DNA of 64,000 bases from Bacillus sp. SJS (lineage in GTDB: Bacteria > Bacillota > Bacilli > Bacillales > Bacillaceae), in NCBI RefSeq assembly GCF_000732485.2, contig NZ_JAQV02000019.1:160736-224735 (forward strand). The letters are read 5' to 3'. Each line of letters opens with the position of its first letter. Position 1 is the stretch's first letter. Both the position numbers and the translations under genes were made by a program. The notes under the pieces are model-generated. The model searched no databases and was not told where the DNA came from. It saw nothing but the letters and a program-made list of their open reading frames with translations. Positions 43,182 through 52,381 of this stretch are shown piece by piece.

Positions 43182-44225
43182 TCAATCCTTTAAAAGGTTT
43201 CCGGCCTTCCTCAGCCTCACACTATAATAGCGCATTGCTTTTGGTACCCCATAAATCTCAAGATATCCCTCCATGATTAAATGCCTCAGCCGGTATTCGT
43301 AAAAAGAATCACCAATCTGCTGATCCAAGTGTCCTATCAGTTCGCCTATGACTCTTGCAGCTTTCATAAACCCCTGTTCTCCCCTGCTTTGCAGACCCCG
43401 AACGGTATCTAATATAAGATCATCGTAAAACGCTTCACTGACGCTCTTAATTTCTTCATTTTCCCAAATCCTTAAAAGCTCCTTAGAAGATGATAATTCA
43501 ATCCATTCACGTTCTATCGCATTCCTTGCTTTTTCAGAAAGAGAAGGGGATGATTGGTTGCTTTCGTAAATAGCTGATAGCTGATCAGGCAAAAGCTCAC
43601 CGGTATGCCGCGGGTACCCCTCATTGGCTTTGTGAGGAAAAGCTTCTCTGAATTCTTTTGCAGTATTCAAGACATGAACAGGATTGTTTTTTCCTCTTAA
43701 TAAAAAGAGGGCAAGCCTGTGTCCGGTTTGTTCATGTGAATTTTCCCCGCTCCAGATCCAAACAGGAATTTGCTCAGGGATGGCTTTAATTTCAGTGATG
43801 GCATCGTTTAAGCGATTTTCCTTTGATTGGATATCCTCATCATGTTCAAAAAGAATGTGGTGTTTCAGCCACTCATATCTAAGGGTTACGCCCTGTTCCT
43901 CATTCAATAGGGAGATGGGTCCGATAGACAGCATATCCGGAATGCTGATCACCTTTTCAGGGTACATCTTCCTTGCTTCCTTTAAGCATCCAGCTGCAGA
44001 ATCACCGAAAACGAGGTGCACGGCTTTATCATTATTTTTAGGGGCAGCTTGTTTTTCCTTCGACTTAAGGAGATCATGAAACATTTCCTGGATTTCTATT
44101 GCGAGTTCCTGATCTGAATCTTGAATTAAATCGGTTCGCAGTAATATGTGAAATAAAAGGGATTTGGTTTCATCTTCTTGTAAGTTCTTTACTTGATTTT
44201 TTAATTTTGTAATTTTTTCGATCAA
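43182..44225 (-). CDS. DUF1835/DUF3658 domain protein
   Basis: 347 residues. VHLVFGDSAAGCLKEA near residue 70 is the start of the DUF1835 domain, with WIWSGENSHEQTGHRLALFLL inside it; the C-terminal part (YEYRLRHLIMEGYLEIYGVP) fits DUF3658. Function of both is unknown. TTG 44225 is the start, with GAGGTG about 8 nt upstream. The promoter region contains the 10-bp-arm inverted repeat at 44306-44328, an operator candidate. Confidence 0.85.
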   Translation of the reverse strand: MIEKITKLKNQVKNLQEDETKSLLFHILLRTDLIQDSDQELAIEIQEMFHDLLKSKEKQAAPKNNDKAVHLVFGDSAAGCLKEARKMYPEKVISIPDMLSIGPISLLNEEQGVTLRYEWLKHHILFEHDEDIQSKENRLNDAITEIKAIPEQIPVWIWSGENSHEQTGHRLALFLLRGKNNPVHVLNTAKEFREAFPHKANEGYPRHTGELLPDQLSAIYESNQSSPSLSEKARNAIEREWIELSSSKELLRIWENEEIKSVSEAFYDDLILDTVRGLQSRGEQGFMKAARVIGELIGHLDQQIGDSFYEYRLRHLIMEGYLEIYGVPKAMRYYSVRLRKAGNLLKD

Positions 44226-44305
44226 ATTTTCACACCTCTTTTTAAAACAGGATGGGATGATTTACGCTCCAATCATCCGTACTGCAAAATGCTTTGATTA
44301 ACAAC

Positions 44306-44328
44306 AAAATTGGTAATATACCAATTTT
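44306..44328. promoter_or_regulatory. Perfect inverted repeat, operator candidate
   Basis: AAAATTGGTA-ATA-TACCAATTTT, 10-bp arms with a 3-bp centre, 81 bp upstream of the TTG start of the DUF1835 gene. No T tract, so operator-like rather than a terminator. Confidence 0.5.
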
Positions 44329-44540
44329 ATATGAAAAAGGAAAAAACTACTATAATTATAGTTTGACCTCAATTTCTAAAACTCGGTAATGTCTTCAACG
44401 ATTCCTACAAACAGATGCGATGTTATCGGGCTGCCCATATGCCATGTCTCAAACCTTTTCTTGATCCATTTGGATCATTTCTCAATTCCGAGTTGACCGA
44501 TAGGATAAAATTGTTTAAAATACAATTAATAAAATTATTT

Positions 44541-44605
44541 TGCCGATCGGTTAACCGAAGGCTCTTTATTTCCCCTCTTGGGCGAGGAATAAAGAGCCTT
44601 TTTTA
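44541..44605 (+). promoter_or_regulatory. Attenuator-like leader of yezD (shared element)
   Basis: TGCCGATC-GGTTAACC-GAAGGCTC (44541-44564) folds as GCC/GGC around UCGG/CCGA. Its 3' end GGCTCTTTATT is also the 5' arm of a strong terminator, paired with AATAAAGAGCC and followed by TTTTTTATT. The same element with a different but paired inner stem precedes thrC at 16320. It ends 28 nt before the yezD start. Confidence 0.6.
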
Positions 44606-44632
44606 TTATCTAATCAGAAGGAGTGGACATGG

Positions 44633-44788
44633 ATGAAGAAGCTTGATCAAAAGAAAATAGAGTATTTGATGTCCTTGTTGCAGCGCCTTGAATATGGTTC
44701 ATTGCTTATTACCGTTCATGCAAACGAAATTACGCAGGTAGAAATTAAGGAAAAAACAAGAATAGCCAAAACAGGAACAGTGAAATAG
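44633..44788 (+). CDS. yezD: YezD family (DUF2292) small protein
   Basis: 51 residues: MKKLDQKKIEYLMSLLQRLE, then YGSLLITVHANEITQVEIKE. LxxLxYGSLxITVHxxxITQIExxEK is the DUF2292 pattern. YezD proteins are often encoded near sulfur-assimilation genes; none is seen here. AAGGAG lies 9 nt before ATG 44633. An attenuator-like leader precedes it, and a second small gene follows 11 nt later. Confidence 0.88.
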   Translation: MKKLDQKKIEYLMSLLQRLEYGSLLITVHANEITQVEIKEKTRIAKTGTVK

Positions 44789-44799
44789 GAGGGAGAAGG

Positions 44800-45069
44800 A
44801 TGATTACAGCGGAAACCGTGAACAGTCCTGATCTTGTTTTTCAGCAATATTGCAAAGAGGTCTTCGGAGTGAATAGAGGGATTTATAATACGATTGATGA
44901 GTGGTTTTTTCAAGCCGGAGCAGTGTCTGTGCTCGAAAGAAGGCAGATAATCGTTAATTTCCTTCAGGACCTGTCTGAACCGAATCAGGGGGAAAAGGCA
45001 GCTCTGTTAAAGGTAGGGAAAGGAGGACTGGTACCGGCGCTTTATGCTTTTTGGAAGAAGTGTGCGTAG
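44800..45069 (+). CDS. Hypothetical protein, 89 residues, in operon with yezD
   Basis: MITAETVNSPDLVFQQYCKE, then VFGVNRGIYNTIDEWFFQAG. Not recognised. It looks soluble and mainly helical, with aromatic residues in the middle. AGGAGGGAGAAGG directly precedes ATG 44800, and yezD ends 11 nt upstream, so the two are probably cotranscribed from the attenuator-controlled leader. Its 3' end is followed immediately by a repeat-A element. Confidence 0.65.
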   Translation: MITAETVNSPDLVFQQYCKEVFGVNRGIYNTIDEWFFQAGAVSVLERRQIIVNFLQDLSEPNQGEKAALLKVGKGGLVPALYAFWKKCA

Positions 45070-45079
45070 GGTTGTTTAG

Positions 45080-45335
45080 TGCGTGCCTGACCCGCACTCT
45101 ATAAAGAAGTAAAGCTCTGGCACCATTTCCGCCATCCGCTGCGCCACAAGGCTTCGCATGACGCAGTCTCTGTCCCCCGCTGCGGTGAAGAATGACGGGA
45201 CTGGCACCGTGCCAGTCCCCGGTTTCTGTAAAGAACGAAAGCTCTGGCACCGGAGCTTCAAAGCCTTGATAACACAGGGTTTAAAGACCGCAATCTCCGT
45301 CCCCTGTTGCGTTAAAGCAAGTCGGGACTGGCACC
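45080..45335. repeat. GC-rich dispersed repeat family A (inverted orientation)
   Basis: Contains AAAGCTCTGGCACC twice, TCTGTCCCCCGCTGCGGTGA, and the perfect palindrome GGGACTGGCAC-C-GTGCCAGTCCC at 45197-45219, the same as 3283-3305 except for the central base. These are reverse complements of the modules at 2350-2612. It fills the gap between the yezD operon and the 3' end of gltB. Confidence 0.85.
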
Positions 45336-45399
45336 CCGCATAAACGCAAAAAAAGAACCAGCCCCCAAAGGACCGGTTCTCACCTATCAACCACCAATA

Positions 45400-48300
45400 T
45401 CACTCCGTAGAAACAGAAGGATCTGCCTGTTCCTTAGCCGGTACAAGCTGCAGGAAATGCTGCGCCGGATTGTCGAGCAGCTGCTTTAAATCTTCCGCTT
45501 CAGCCTGCTGTCCATGTTCTTCAAGAGCGGCGATATAGATACCGAGAAGCTCCTGAATATCGGACAGGCCTTTTTTATTTAGATGGGTAATTTCAACTTT
45601 TGCACCTTTAGCGATTCGGCGCTCAAGGGCCGTTTGATTGAGCCCCATTTCAGGCTGCTGGCGGACATAGACGACTCCGCCTGTCATCCCTGCGCAAATC
45701 CATGGACCCGGGTCACCGAGGACAAGGCCGCGGCCGTTTGTCATGTACTCGAAGGCAAAGCCCTTGATGTTTGCGTTGACTCCTATGTTTCCATGCTCTA
45801 CTGCCGGAATTGGCTTTTCGATGCGGCCGCCGATGATCATGTCGGCGCCGGATAGACGAATCCCGGCTCTTGCATCTGCATCTCCCTGAACGAGAAGGGT
45901 TCCGCTTTGGGCACCGTAGCCGAAGCCTTTCCCGACCGAGCCGCTGTAAAATTCGCCGTCTCCGCCTTTTCCTTTCAGGACGCGGATCGCACCGCCGAAG
46001 GACGTTTTTCCGGTTCCGTCCTGTGCGCCGCCTTCAACGGATATCGTGATTCCGCTTGAATTGTATGCACCAAGTCCGTTGCCGGGAACAGATCCGTTCC
46101 TATATGTCAAACGGATGTCTTCCAGTTCTTTATAGGATCCGTCAAGGCGCTCGCGAACCCGATGACCGGATACGCGGCTTCCAAGAACGCGCTGTTCGGA
46201 GGTGATGCTTGCAAATTCCCTGGACTGATGAAGATCTTCATCCCTGTAATCCAGATATTCTGCTCCTGCTGCAACGGCAAGACCGCGTTCCTGGCTGCTT
46301 GCTGCCACCTCTTTATGAGCACTCGCAAGGTTCTGTATTTCAAGTGGCTTCAGCAATAGGGAAAGATCCATTGCATCGGTCTCTTTTGTTTGCTCAAGCA
46401 AATCGGAGCGGCCGACAATGCTTTGCAGGTTCGTAAAGCCTAGTGAAGCCGTCAAAGCCTTCAGTTCGCTTCCGAACGCTGTGAACATGTTTTTTAATCC
46501 CTGAACGGCATTATCGTATTGTCTTGGAACGAAACGTCTAAGTCCGTGTTCTTTTGCCTGTGCCTCAGATTCGATTTGCGTTGCAATTCCGACGTGGCAC
46601 GTATCCAGATGACAGCCGCGGCACGTTGTACAGCCGATGGCGATCATGGAAAGAGTACCGAAGCCGATGCGGTTTGCCCCAAGCAGCATAAGTTTTACTA
46701 CATCCAGCGCGCTTTTCACACCGCCGTCTGCCCATAGTTCAACCTTTTGGCGCAGTCCGGCTTCAAGAAGGGCATTGTGTGCAGCCTTCACACCGATTTC
46801 AACAGGAAGCCCAACATATTGAAGTGCATGAATTCTGGCAGCACCTGTTCCTCCGTCAAATCCGCTTAAGGTAATAATGTCAGCGCCTGCTTTGGCAATT
46901 CCTACAGCGATGGTTCCGATATTTGGCACAACCGGCACTTTTACCGCGACCTTCGCCTGATCATTCGCCGTTTTCAGCTCGGTAATCATTTGCGCAAGGT
47001 CTTCAATGGAATAGATATCATGGTTGTTTGACGGAGAAATCAAATCAGAACCAATCGTCGCATTACGGGCTTCCGCTATCTTTGCTGTTACTTTAGATCC
47101 CGGCAAGTGGCCGCCTTCTCCAGGCTTTGCTCCCTGGCCGATTTTGATTTCAAGAAGGTTAGAGGAGTTCAGCAGCTCTGCATTGACTCCGAAACGTCCG
47201 GATGCAACCTGCTGGCCGCGCGTTTTCGGGTATTTGCCGAGCATATCCTTAATTTCTCCGCCTTCACCGTTCAGGCTGACCATATTCAGCTGATCCGCTG
47301 CTTCGGCATAGGCACGGAAGGCGATTTCGTTCTGGGATCCGAAGGACATGGAAGCAATGATAAACGGCAGGTCATGCTCGCCGACCCTTATATCCACCTT
47401 TTCCGGATTTACGCTTGAATCGGTTTGCTTCAGGCTCGTCAGGTGGCGAATTGCGATTGGATTTGCTTCCTCCTGCTCGGTAATTTTTTCGCGGTATGCT
47501 TCATAATCACCGTTTGCAGCCACATCTCCAATCGCTTTCCAGATCCTTGGGAACAGATGGAAGGTTTTTGTAGGACGGGCTTTTTCATTTTCAAAATCCT
47601 CTGCCCGCTCAACCGCATCTGTTTTCATTTGATTGAAATTGTAGCGCAGCTCATTTGAACCAAGGAAGTTCGGAATATCAAGCAAGTCACCGATTTCATG
47701 ATTAAGACCGATAGCTGAAAACAGGCGTCCATACCCGCGCAGTTCGTGAATGCCGATCGTTGAAATGACTTTTTCCAGACCTTTATTCAGAGCTTCAAAA
47801 AGATTAACAGAAGGCTGTGTCTGGCCGTCTTCCGCTACTGTCGCAAAAATCATGTACGGATTCAGGATATTCGCACCCAGTCCATATGCCGTAATGATGT
47901 CATGAAGGGAACGGATTGCTCCGGATCGGAGAAGAATTGAACAGTCCCTTCTCAGCTGCATAGCAACAAGGGTCTGATCAATCACAGACGTAATCAAATG
48001 GGGATCAATCCACAGATTTCCGTCCTTATGGGCAAGATGATCGTCCAGTACAAGCAGCGCAGCACCATCGCGAACCGCTTGAATGGCTTCGGCAGTCAGA
48101 CGGTCAAGTGCTTCCTTCAGGGATTCATTCTCAGAAAAAACGGTATTTAAAACATAAAGCTGTTTATTTCTTGAGAAATGTTCGGATAACTCCTCATATG
48201 GGAGCTGATTGGACGCTTCAAATGCTTCATGAGCGAGAAGGCCTTCCATCACGATTGGAGAAGGAAGCTCTAAAATATGCTCAAAAGATTCCGCATCAAA

Positions 48301-49887
48301 CAGGGACGGCCTTTTTCCGGCAATCGTACGGGTTGAGAAATGCTCGGATTCCCGGTCCCGGTCAATAGCAGGGTTTGTTACGACGGCAACGCTCTCTTTA
48401 AAGAAGTCTGCCAGGTTTTTACGGCCTGGATGAATGGCGGCAAGAGGACCATCATGTCCAAGAGAACGGATTGGTTCAACGCCTTTATCCGCCATCTGCT
48501 CAAGAAGCTGGATATGCTCCCGGTCCCAGCCGAATGCTGCGTAATGACCGTTATGAAGCTTCATAACCGGTGAAGTTGAGCATTTTCCTTTTGAAACAGG
48601 ATGATTCAAATGGGTGCCAAAGCCGTCTATCTGAACGCGGCTTGTAAAGCGGCCGTGAACTTCCTCCTGGTAAGCAGGATAATCATAGACTTTGATAGAA
48701 TCCCCATCCCATTTCAAGCCCACTTTTTCACCAGGCGCCAGCGGCTTTGGATTAGCCATGTATTCACTAGCCGGAATGATGCCGGGCTCTGATGCAAAAA
48801 TATAGGAAGTTTTTGTTTCTACCTTCCAAAGCGGACGAAGCCCCAGAGCATCCACGCTGTAGACGGCTTCATCTCCGAAACGGGAAATGATGCCCGCAGG
48901 ACCCTGTGCAAAATGGCCCCAAGCTTCCCTAATATAGGTATACAAATCTTTCAGGTGGTCTGGATAAGACTTGATTTCATTAATAATAGGAGGGAACAGG
49001 ACATCAAGTGCTTCAAATAAGCTGTATCCGTCACGGCATACGAGGGTCTCGATCGTCCGATTCAAATCCTGTGAATCACTTCCGCCGATAGTGAGCGGGG
49101 CACCAATCATGCGCGCCTCATCGCGAAGCTTTGAAATGGTATTGATTTCACCGTTGTGGCCGAGCATGCTGAACGGCTGCACACGGAAAAAGTTTGATAG
49201 GGTGTTCGTTGAATAGCGGTTGTGGCCGAGAGTCATGGAAGACGCCACTAGCGGATCTGCCAGGTCATGATAATACTGAGGCAGAACGTCCCCCGCGCCC
49301 ATTACTTTGTAAACTGCGGCATGCTGGCTCAGAGAAGCGGTATGGATATGCTCATCCTTCTCAAGTTCGATAGCCAAATCAAATAAGCGTTTAGTCAGTG
49401 TTTCATTCGTTTCTTTTACAGGAATCAGGGCAGTCTGCCAGAAAAGAGGCTCCTCCTGAACGGCTATTGGTCCAAGTGCATTAGAAGATGTGACTTTGTC
49501 CGTTTCAAAAACAATGTCAAATCCATAGGAAGCAATATGCTTTTCTGCGGCTTTCTTCGTTTCAGACTGATTGCCATGGCGTGATAAAAAGAAATGTCCG
49601 ACAATAAAATCGTCCCGGTCTGTCAGGTTTGAATCGGCACCGGCCTTTTCAAGCTTTTGCTTCCAGAGATCGCGCGGGATATCAATGTGAATGCCTACAC
49701 CGTCGCCTTCTTCATTAATGAAGCCTGCACGGTGGTTCATCGTGACAAGGGCTTTAATACATGCATCGATGTTCTCTTTTGTCGGTATGTTATGTTTCTC
49801 TACTATTGAAACAATTCCGCATGCATCGTGTTCTGCGTTTTCATAGTTTTTAAATGTACTGGGACTCCACTTTTGCTTCATATTCAT
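45400..49887 (-). CDS. gltB: Glutamate synthase large (alpha) subunit
   Basis: 1495 residues. EHDACGIVSIVEK exposes the N-terminal nucleophile Cys23 of a class II glutaminase after propeptide removal. The central and FMN domains carry GEGGEIKDMLGKYPKTRGQQ and PGEGGHLPGSKVTAKIAEAR. The 3Fe-4S cysteines lie in CTTCRGCHLDTCHVGIATQ. The C-terminal GXGXG domain is glycine-rich. It makes two glutamates from glutamine and 2-oxoglutarate (B. subtilis name gltA). No small subunit or gltC is nearby. No clear ribosome site directly precedes the start. Confidence 0.93.
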   Translation of the reverse strand: MNMKQKWSPSTFKNYENAEHDACGIVSIVEKHNIPTKENIDACIKALVTMNHRAGFINEEGDGVGIHIDIPRDLWKQKLEKAGADSNLTDRDDFIVGHFFLSRHGNQSETKKAAEKHIASYGFDIVFETDKVTSSNALGPIAVQEEPLFWQTALIPVKETNETLTKRLFDLAIELEKDEHIHTASLSQHAAVYKVMGAGDVLPQYYHDLADPLVASSMTLGHNRYSTNTLSNFFRVQPFSMLGHNGEINTISKLRDEARMIGAPLTIGGSDSQDLNRTIETLVCRDGYSLFEALDVLFPPIINEIKSYPDHLKDLYTYIREAWGHFAQGPAGIISRFGDEAVYSVDALGLRPLWKVETKTSYIFASEPGIIPASEYMANPKPLAPGEKVGLKWDGDSIKVYDYPAYQEEVHGRFTSRVQIDGFGTHLNHPVSKGKCSTSPVMKLHNGHYAAFGWDREHIQLLEQMADKGVEPIRSLGHDGPLAAIHPGRKNLADFFKESVAVVTNPAIDRDRESEHFSTRTIAGKRPSLFDAESFEHILELPSPIVMEGLLAHEAFEASNQLPYEELSEHFSRNKQLYVLNTVFSENESLKEALDRLTAEAIQAVRDGAALLVLDDHLAHKDGNLWIDPHLITSVIDQTLVAMQLRRDCSILLRSGAIRSLHDIITAYGLGANILNPYMIFATVAEDGQTQPSVNLFEALNKGLEKVISTIGIHELRGYGRLFSAIGLNHEIGDLLDIPNFLGSNELRYNFNQMKTDAVERAEDFENEKARPTKTFHLFPRIWKAIGDVAANGDYEAYREKITEQEEANPIAIRHLTSLKQTDSSVNPEKVDIRVGEHDLPFIIASMSFGSQNEIAFRAYAEAADQLNMVSLNGEGGEIKDMLGKYPKTRGQQVASGRFGVNAELLNSSNLLEIKIGQGAKPGEGGHLPGSKVTAKIAEARNATIGSDLISPSNNHDIYSIEDLAQMITELKTANDQAKVAVKVPVVPNIGTIAVGIAKAGADIITLSGFDGGTGAARIHALQYVGLPVEIGVKAAHNALLEAGLRQKVELWADGGVKSALDVVKLMLLGANRIGFGTLSMIAIGCTTCRGCHLDTCHVGIATQIESEAQAKEHGLRRFVPRQYDNAVQGLKNMFTAFGSELKALTASLGFTNLQSIVGRSDLLEQTKETDAMDLSLLLKPLEIQNLASAHKEVAASSQERGLAVAAGAEYLDYRDEDLHQSREFASITSEQRVLGSRVSGHRVRERLDGSYKELEDIRLTYRNGSVPGNGLGAYNSSGITISVEGGAQDGTGKTSFGGAIRVLKGKGGDGEFYSGSVGKGFGYGAQSGTLLVQGDADARAGIRLSGADMIIGGRIEKPIPAVEHGNIGVNANIKGFAFEYMTNGRGLVLGDPGPWICAGMTGGVVYVRQQPEMGLNQTALERRIAKGAKVEITHLNKKGLSDIQELLGIYIAALEEHGQQAEAEDLKQLLDNPAQHFLQLVPAKEQADPSVSTE

Positions 49888-50183
49888 CGGCTGCCATGAG
49901 GGAACTTTTTATTCCGCTCGCTGCGCCTTCACCTCCTGCTGATAAGTGTTGAAATGGTAAGTAAGATTGAAGAGTAATAGGATGTAAAATTAGGGCGGAG
50001 AAGAGAAAAGAAAACAGTGCCGGGCAAGTGTAGATCGTGCACTGAATTTATATAATTTTCAGAATTATAGCTTTTATCATACCACCTAAGAAAAACATTT
50101 TCAATTATTTATGCAAAATGATGAAAGCGGCATTCATGTCAACAACTGTGGCATATTTGTTCCAAACGCTTATATGCATGATT
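49888..50183. other. gltB upstream region
   Basis: AT-rich DNA that should hold the gltB promoter. On the minus strand an AGGAGGTGAAGG lies about 45 nt before the gltB start, with no start codon at proper distance. An out-of-frame 15-codon ORF (MAADEYEAKVESQYI) overlaps the gltB start. No clear -35/-10 pair was found. Confidence 0.4.
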
Positions 50184-50199
50184 AAGTAAGCGTTTTCAT
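50184..50199. promoter_or_regulatory. Possible cre (CcpA) site upstream of gltB
   Basis: AAGTAAGCGTTTTCAT matches the cre consensus WTGNAANCGNWWNCAW except at position 2. It lies about 297 bp upstream of the gltB start, rather far, so its target is uncertain. Confidence 0.3.
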
Positions 50200-50299
50200 A
50201 GTTGCGTTTAAAAAGAATCAGAGAATGAAAGGGTAATCGGATTGTATAATTGTGTATTTTTATACAGTAGGTATATGGGCTGCGGGAATTTGCCTGTGT

Positions 50300-50384
50300 A
50301 TTTGGAACTTGGCCCGGAAACCTTGGTAAGTGGCCCGTATTCGTTGAAACTTGGCCCGTAAACGGCCGCAGGTAGCCCGTAAAC
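50300..50384. repeat. Short tandem array, 21-bp spacing, four copies
   Basis: GGCCCG (or AGCCCG) anchors at 50311, 50332, 50353 and 50374 are exactly 21 bp apart, in units like CTTGGCCCGTAAAC. It lies just past the hemL terminator, between hemL (3' end) and gltB (5' end). Confidence 0.8.
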
Positions 50385-50417
50385 AAAAAAGGACCGGCTC
50401 TAAAGCATGCCGGTCCC
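50385..50417 (-). terminator. Intrinsic terminator of hemL
   Basis: GGACCGGC / GCCGGTCC with TTTTTTG in the minus direction, 11 nt after the hemL stop. Confidence 0.9.
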
Positions 50418-50427
50418 TTACCAAATT

Positions 50428-51720
50428 TTATTTTTTCAAAGCTTTAAACGCTTTTTCCACTGCAGCAAGAGTTTCCGTAATATCTTCTTCCGTATGCTCG
50501 GTTGTCAGGAACCAGGCCTCGTATTTAGAAGGGGCAAGGTTGATTCCCTGATGCAGCATTTCCTTAAAGAAGCGGGCGAACATTTCGCCATCTGTGTTTT
50601 CGGCCTGTTCATAGTTTTCTACTTTTTCATCGGTAAAGTAGATCGTCAGCGCGCCTTTCAGACGGTTTACTGTGATTGTGACTTCATTTGCAGCCGCATG
50701 CTTTAGGATGCCTTCTTCAAGGATGGCGCCAAGACGGTCCATTTTTTCGTATACGCCTTCCTGCTCCAGTACTTCGAGGCAGGCGATTCCGGAAAGAATG
50801 GATGCGGGGTTGCCGGCCATTGTACCTGCCTGATATGCAGGTCCGAGCGGTGCGACAGTTTCCATAATCTCTTTTTTGCCGCCGTAAGCGCCGATTGGCA
50901 GGCCGCCGCCGATGATCTTTCCGAGTGCGGTCAGGTCAGGGGTTACGCCGAGCATATCCTGAGCGCCTCCATACATGAAGCGGAATGCCGTGATGACTTC
51001 ATCGTAAATTACTAGGGCTCCGGCATTGTGGGTAATTTCGTTTACCTGCTCCAGGAAGCCGGGTTTCGGTTCAACAATCCCGAAGTTGCCGACGATTGGC
51101 TCGACCAGTACAGCGGCAATTTCGCTTCCCCATTTTTCCATCGCTTCGCGGAACGGTTCAATGTCATTGAATGGAACGGTGATGACTTCCCGGGCGATGC
51201 TTTTTGGAACCCCTGCAGAGTCCGGTGTACCGAGTGTCGCTGGACCTGATCCTGCTGCAACAAGGACAAGATCGGAGTGGCCGTGATAGCAGCCTGCGAA
51301 CTTAATGACTTTATCGCGTCCTGTGTAAGCACGGGCTACACGGATCGTCGTCATGACGGCTTCCGTACCCGAGTTCACAAAGCGCACCTTTTCCATGTTC
51401 GGCATGGCTTGCTTCAGTTTTTTAGCAAAATCAATTTCGAACGGAGTAGGGGTTCCGTAGAGAACGCCGTTTTCCGCCGCTTTAGTAATGGCCTTTGTAA
51501 TATGAGGGTGTGCATGTCCGGTAATGATCGGACCGTACGCCGCCAGATAATCTATGTATTTATTTCCGTCGACATCCCAAAAGTATGCGCCTTGGCCTTT
51601 TTCCATGACAACGGGAGCTCCTCCGCCTACGGCTTTATAGGATCGGGACGGGCTGTTTACACCGCCGACAATATGTTCAAGGGCTTCTCTTTGAAGTTCT
51701 TCTGATCTGGTAAATTGCAT
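50428..51720 (-). CDS. hemL: Glutamate-1-semialdehyde 2,1-aminomutase (GsaB type)
   Basis: 430 residues. PLP-dependent class III aminotransferase fold making 5-aminolevulinate for heme. [32 protein letters not shown] and [17 protein letters not shown] (PLP lysine) are visible. By position (between ygaE and bcp in B. subtilis) it corresponds to gsaB, the paralogue outside the hem operon. AGGAGG lies 7 nt before ATG 51720. Monocistronic. Confidence 0.95.
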   Translation of the reverse strand: MQFTRSEELQREALEHIVGGVNSPSRSYKAVGGGAPVVMEKGQGAYFWDVDGNKYIDYLAAYGPIITGHAHPHITKAITKAAENGVLYGTPTPFEIDFAKKLKQAMPNMEKVRFVNSGTEAVMTTIRVARAYTGRDKVIKFAGCYHGHSDLVLVAAGSGPATLGTPDSAGVPKSIAREVITVPFNDIEPFREAMEKWGSEIAAVLVEPIVGNFGIVEPKPGFLEQVNEITHNAGALVIYDEVITAFRFMYGGAQDMLGVTPDLTALGKIIGGGLPIGAYGGKKEIMETVAPLGPAYQAGTMAGNPASILSGIACLEVLEQEGVYEKMDRLGAILEEGILKHAAANEVTITVNRLKGALTIYFTDEKVENYEQAENTDGEMFARFFKEMLHQGINLAPSKYEAWFLTTEHTEEDITETLAAVEKAFKALKK

Positions 51721-51784
51721 AAGTAATCCTCCTAAAAAAGTCTGCTCTTTATTCTAGCACTTTTTCAGGAGGATTTCTGTTCAG

Positions 51785-52363
51785 CTACTTGGCAATGATT
51801 TCATCAACGATTCCATAAGCGAGTGCTTCTTTTGCGGTCATATAGTAATCGCGGTCTGAATCCCGGGCAACCTTCTCAATCGGCTGTCCGGTCTGTTTGG
51901 CGATTTTTTCATTCAAGATCTGTTTGGTGTGAAGCAGGCGTTTCGCGGTTATTTCAATATCGGACGCCTGGCCGCGGGCACCTCCAAGCGGCTGGTGAAT
52001 CATCACCTCGGCTGAAGGGAGCGCATACCGTTTTCCCTTTTTCCCGGAAAGGAGCAGCATCGCCCCCATGGAAGCGGCCATCCCGATGCAGATCGTTTTC
52101 ACATCAGGTTGAATGTAATCCATCGTATCGATAATCGCGAACCCTGCGGTTACCGAACCGCCCGGACTATTTATATAGAGGGAAATATCTTTTTCCGGAT
52201 CCTCTGAAGCGAGGAAAAGCATTTGGGCAACCGCGCTGTTGGCTGTATGATCATTGATTTCGTCACTAATCATGATGATGCGGTCTTTTAAAAGCCTTGA
52301 GTATATGTCATACGATCTCTCACCGTGTTTCGTTTGTTCCACTACATAAGGTATCATGTTCAT
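51785..52363 (-). CDS. clpP: ClpP-type serine protease (paralogue)
   Basis: 192 residues. The catalytic triad is intact with canonical numbering: S98 (GMAASMGAM), H123 (VMIHQPLGG) and D172. GPTxxNSPGG-type oxyanion loop as [14 protein letters not shown]. ClpP forms the barrel of ClpXP/ClpCP. It differs visibly from the main Bacillus ClpP and sits directly behind an ECF-like sigma factor gene (18 bp), so it is likely a second, regulated ClpP. ATG 52363 follows CGGAGG. Confidence 0.9.
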   Translation of the reverse strand: MNMIPYVVEQTKHGERSYDIYSRLLKDRIIMISDEINDHTANSAVAQMLFLASEDPEKDISLYINSPGGSVTAGFAIIDTMDYIQPDVKTICIGMAASMGAMLLLSGKKGKRYALPSAEVMIHQPLGGARGQASDIEITAKRLLHTKQILNEKIAKQTGQPIEKVARDSDRDYYMTAKEALAYGIVDEIIAK

Positions 52364-52381
52364 CTGCAAATCCTCCGTTTA

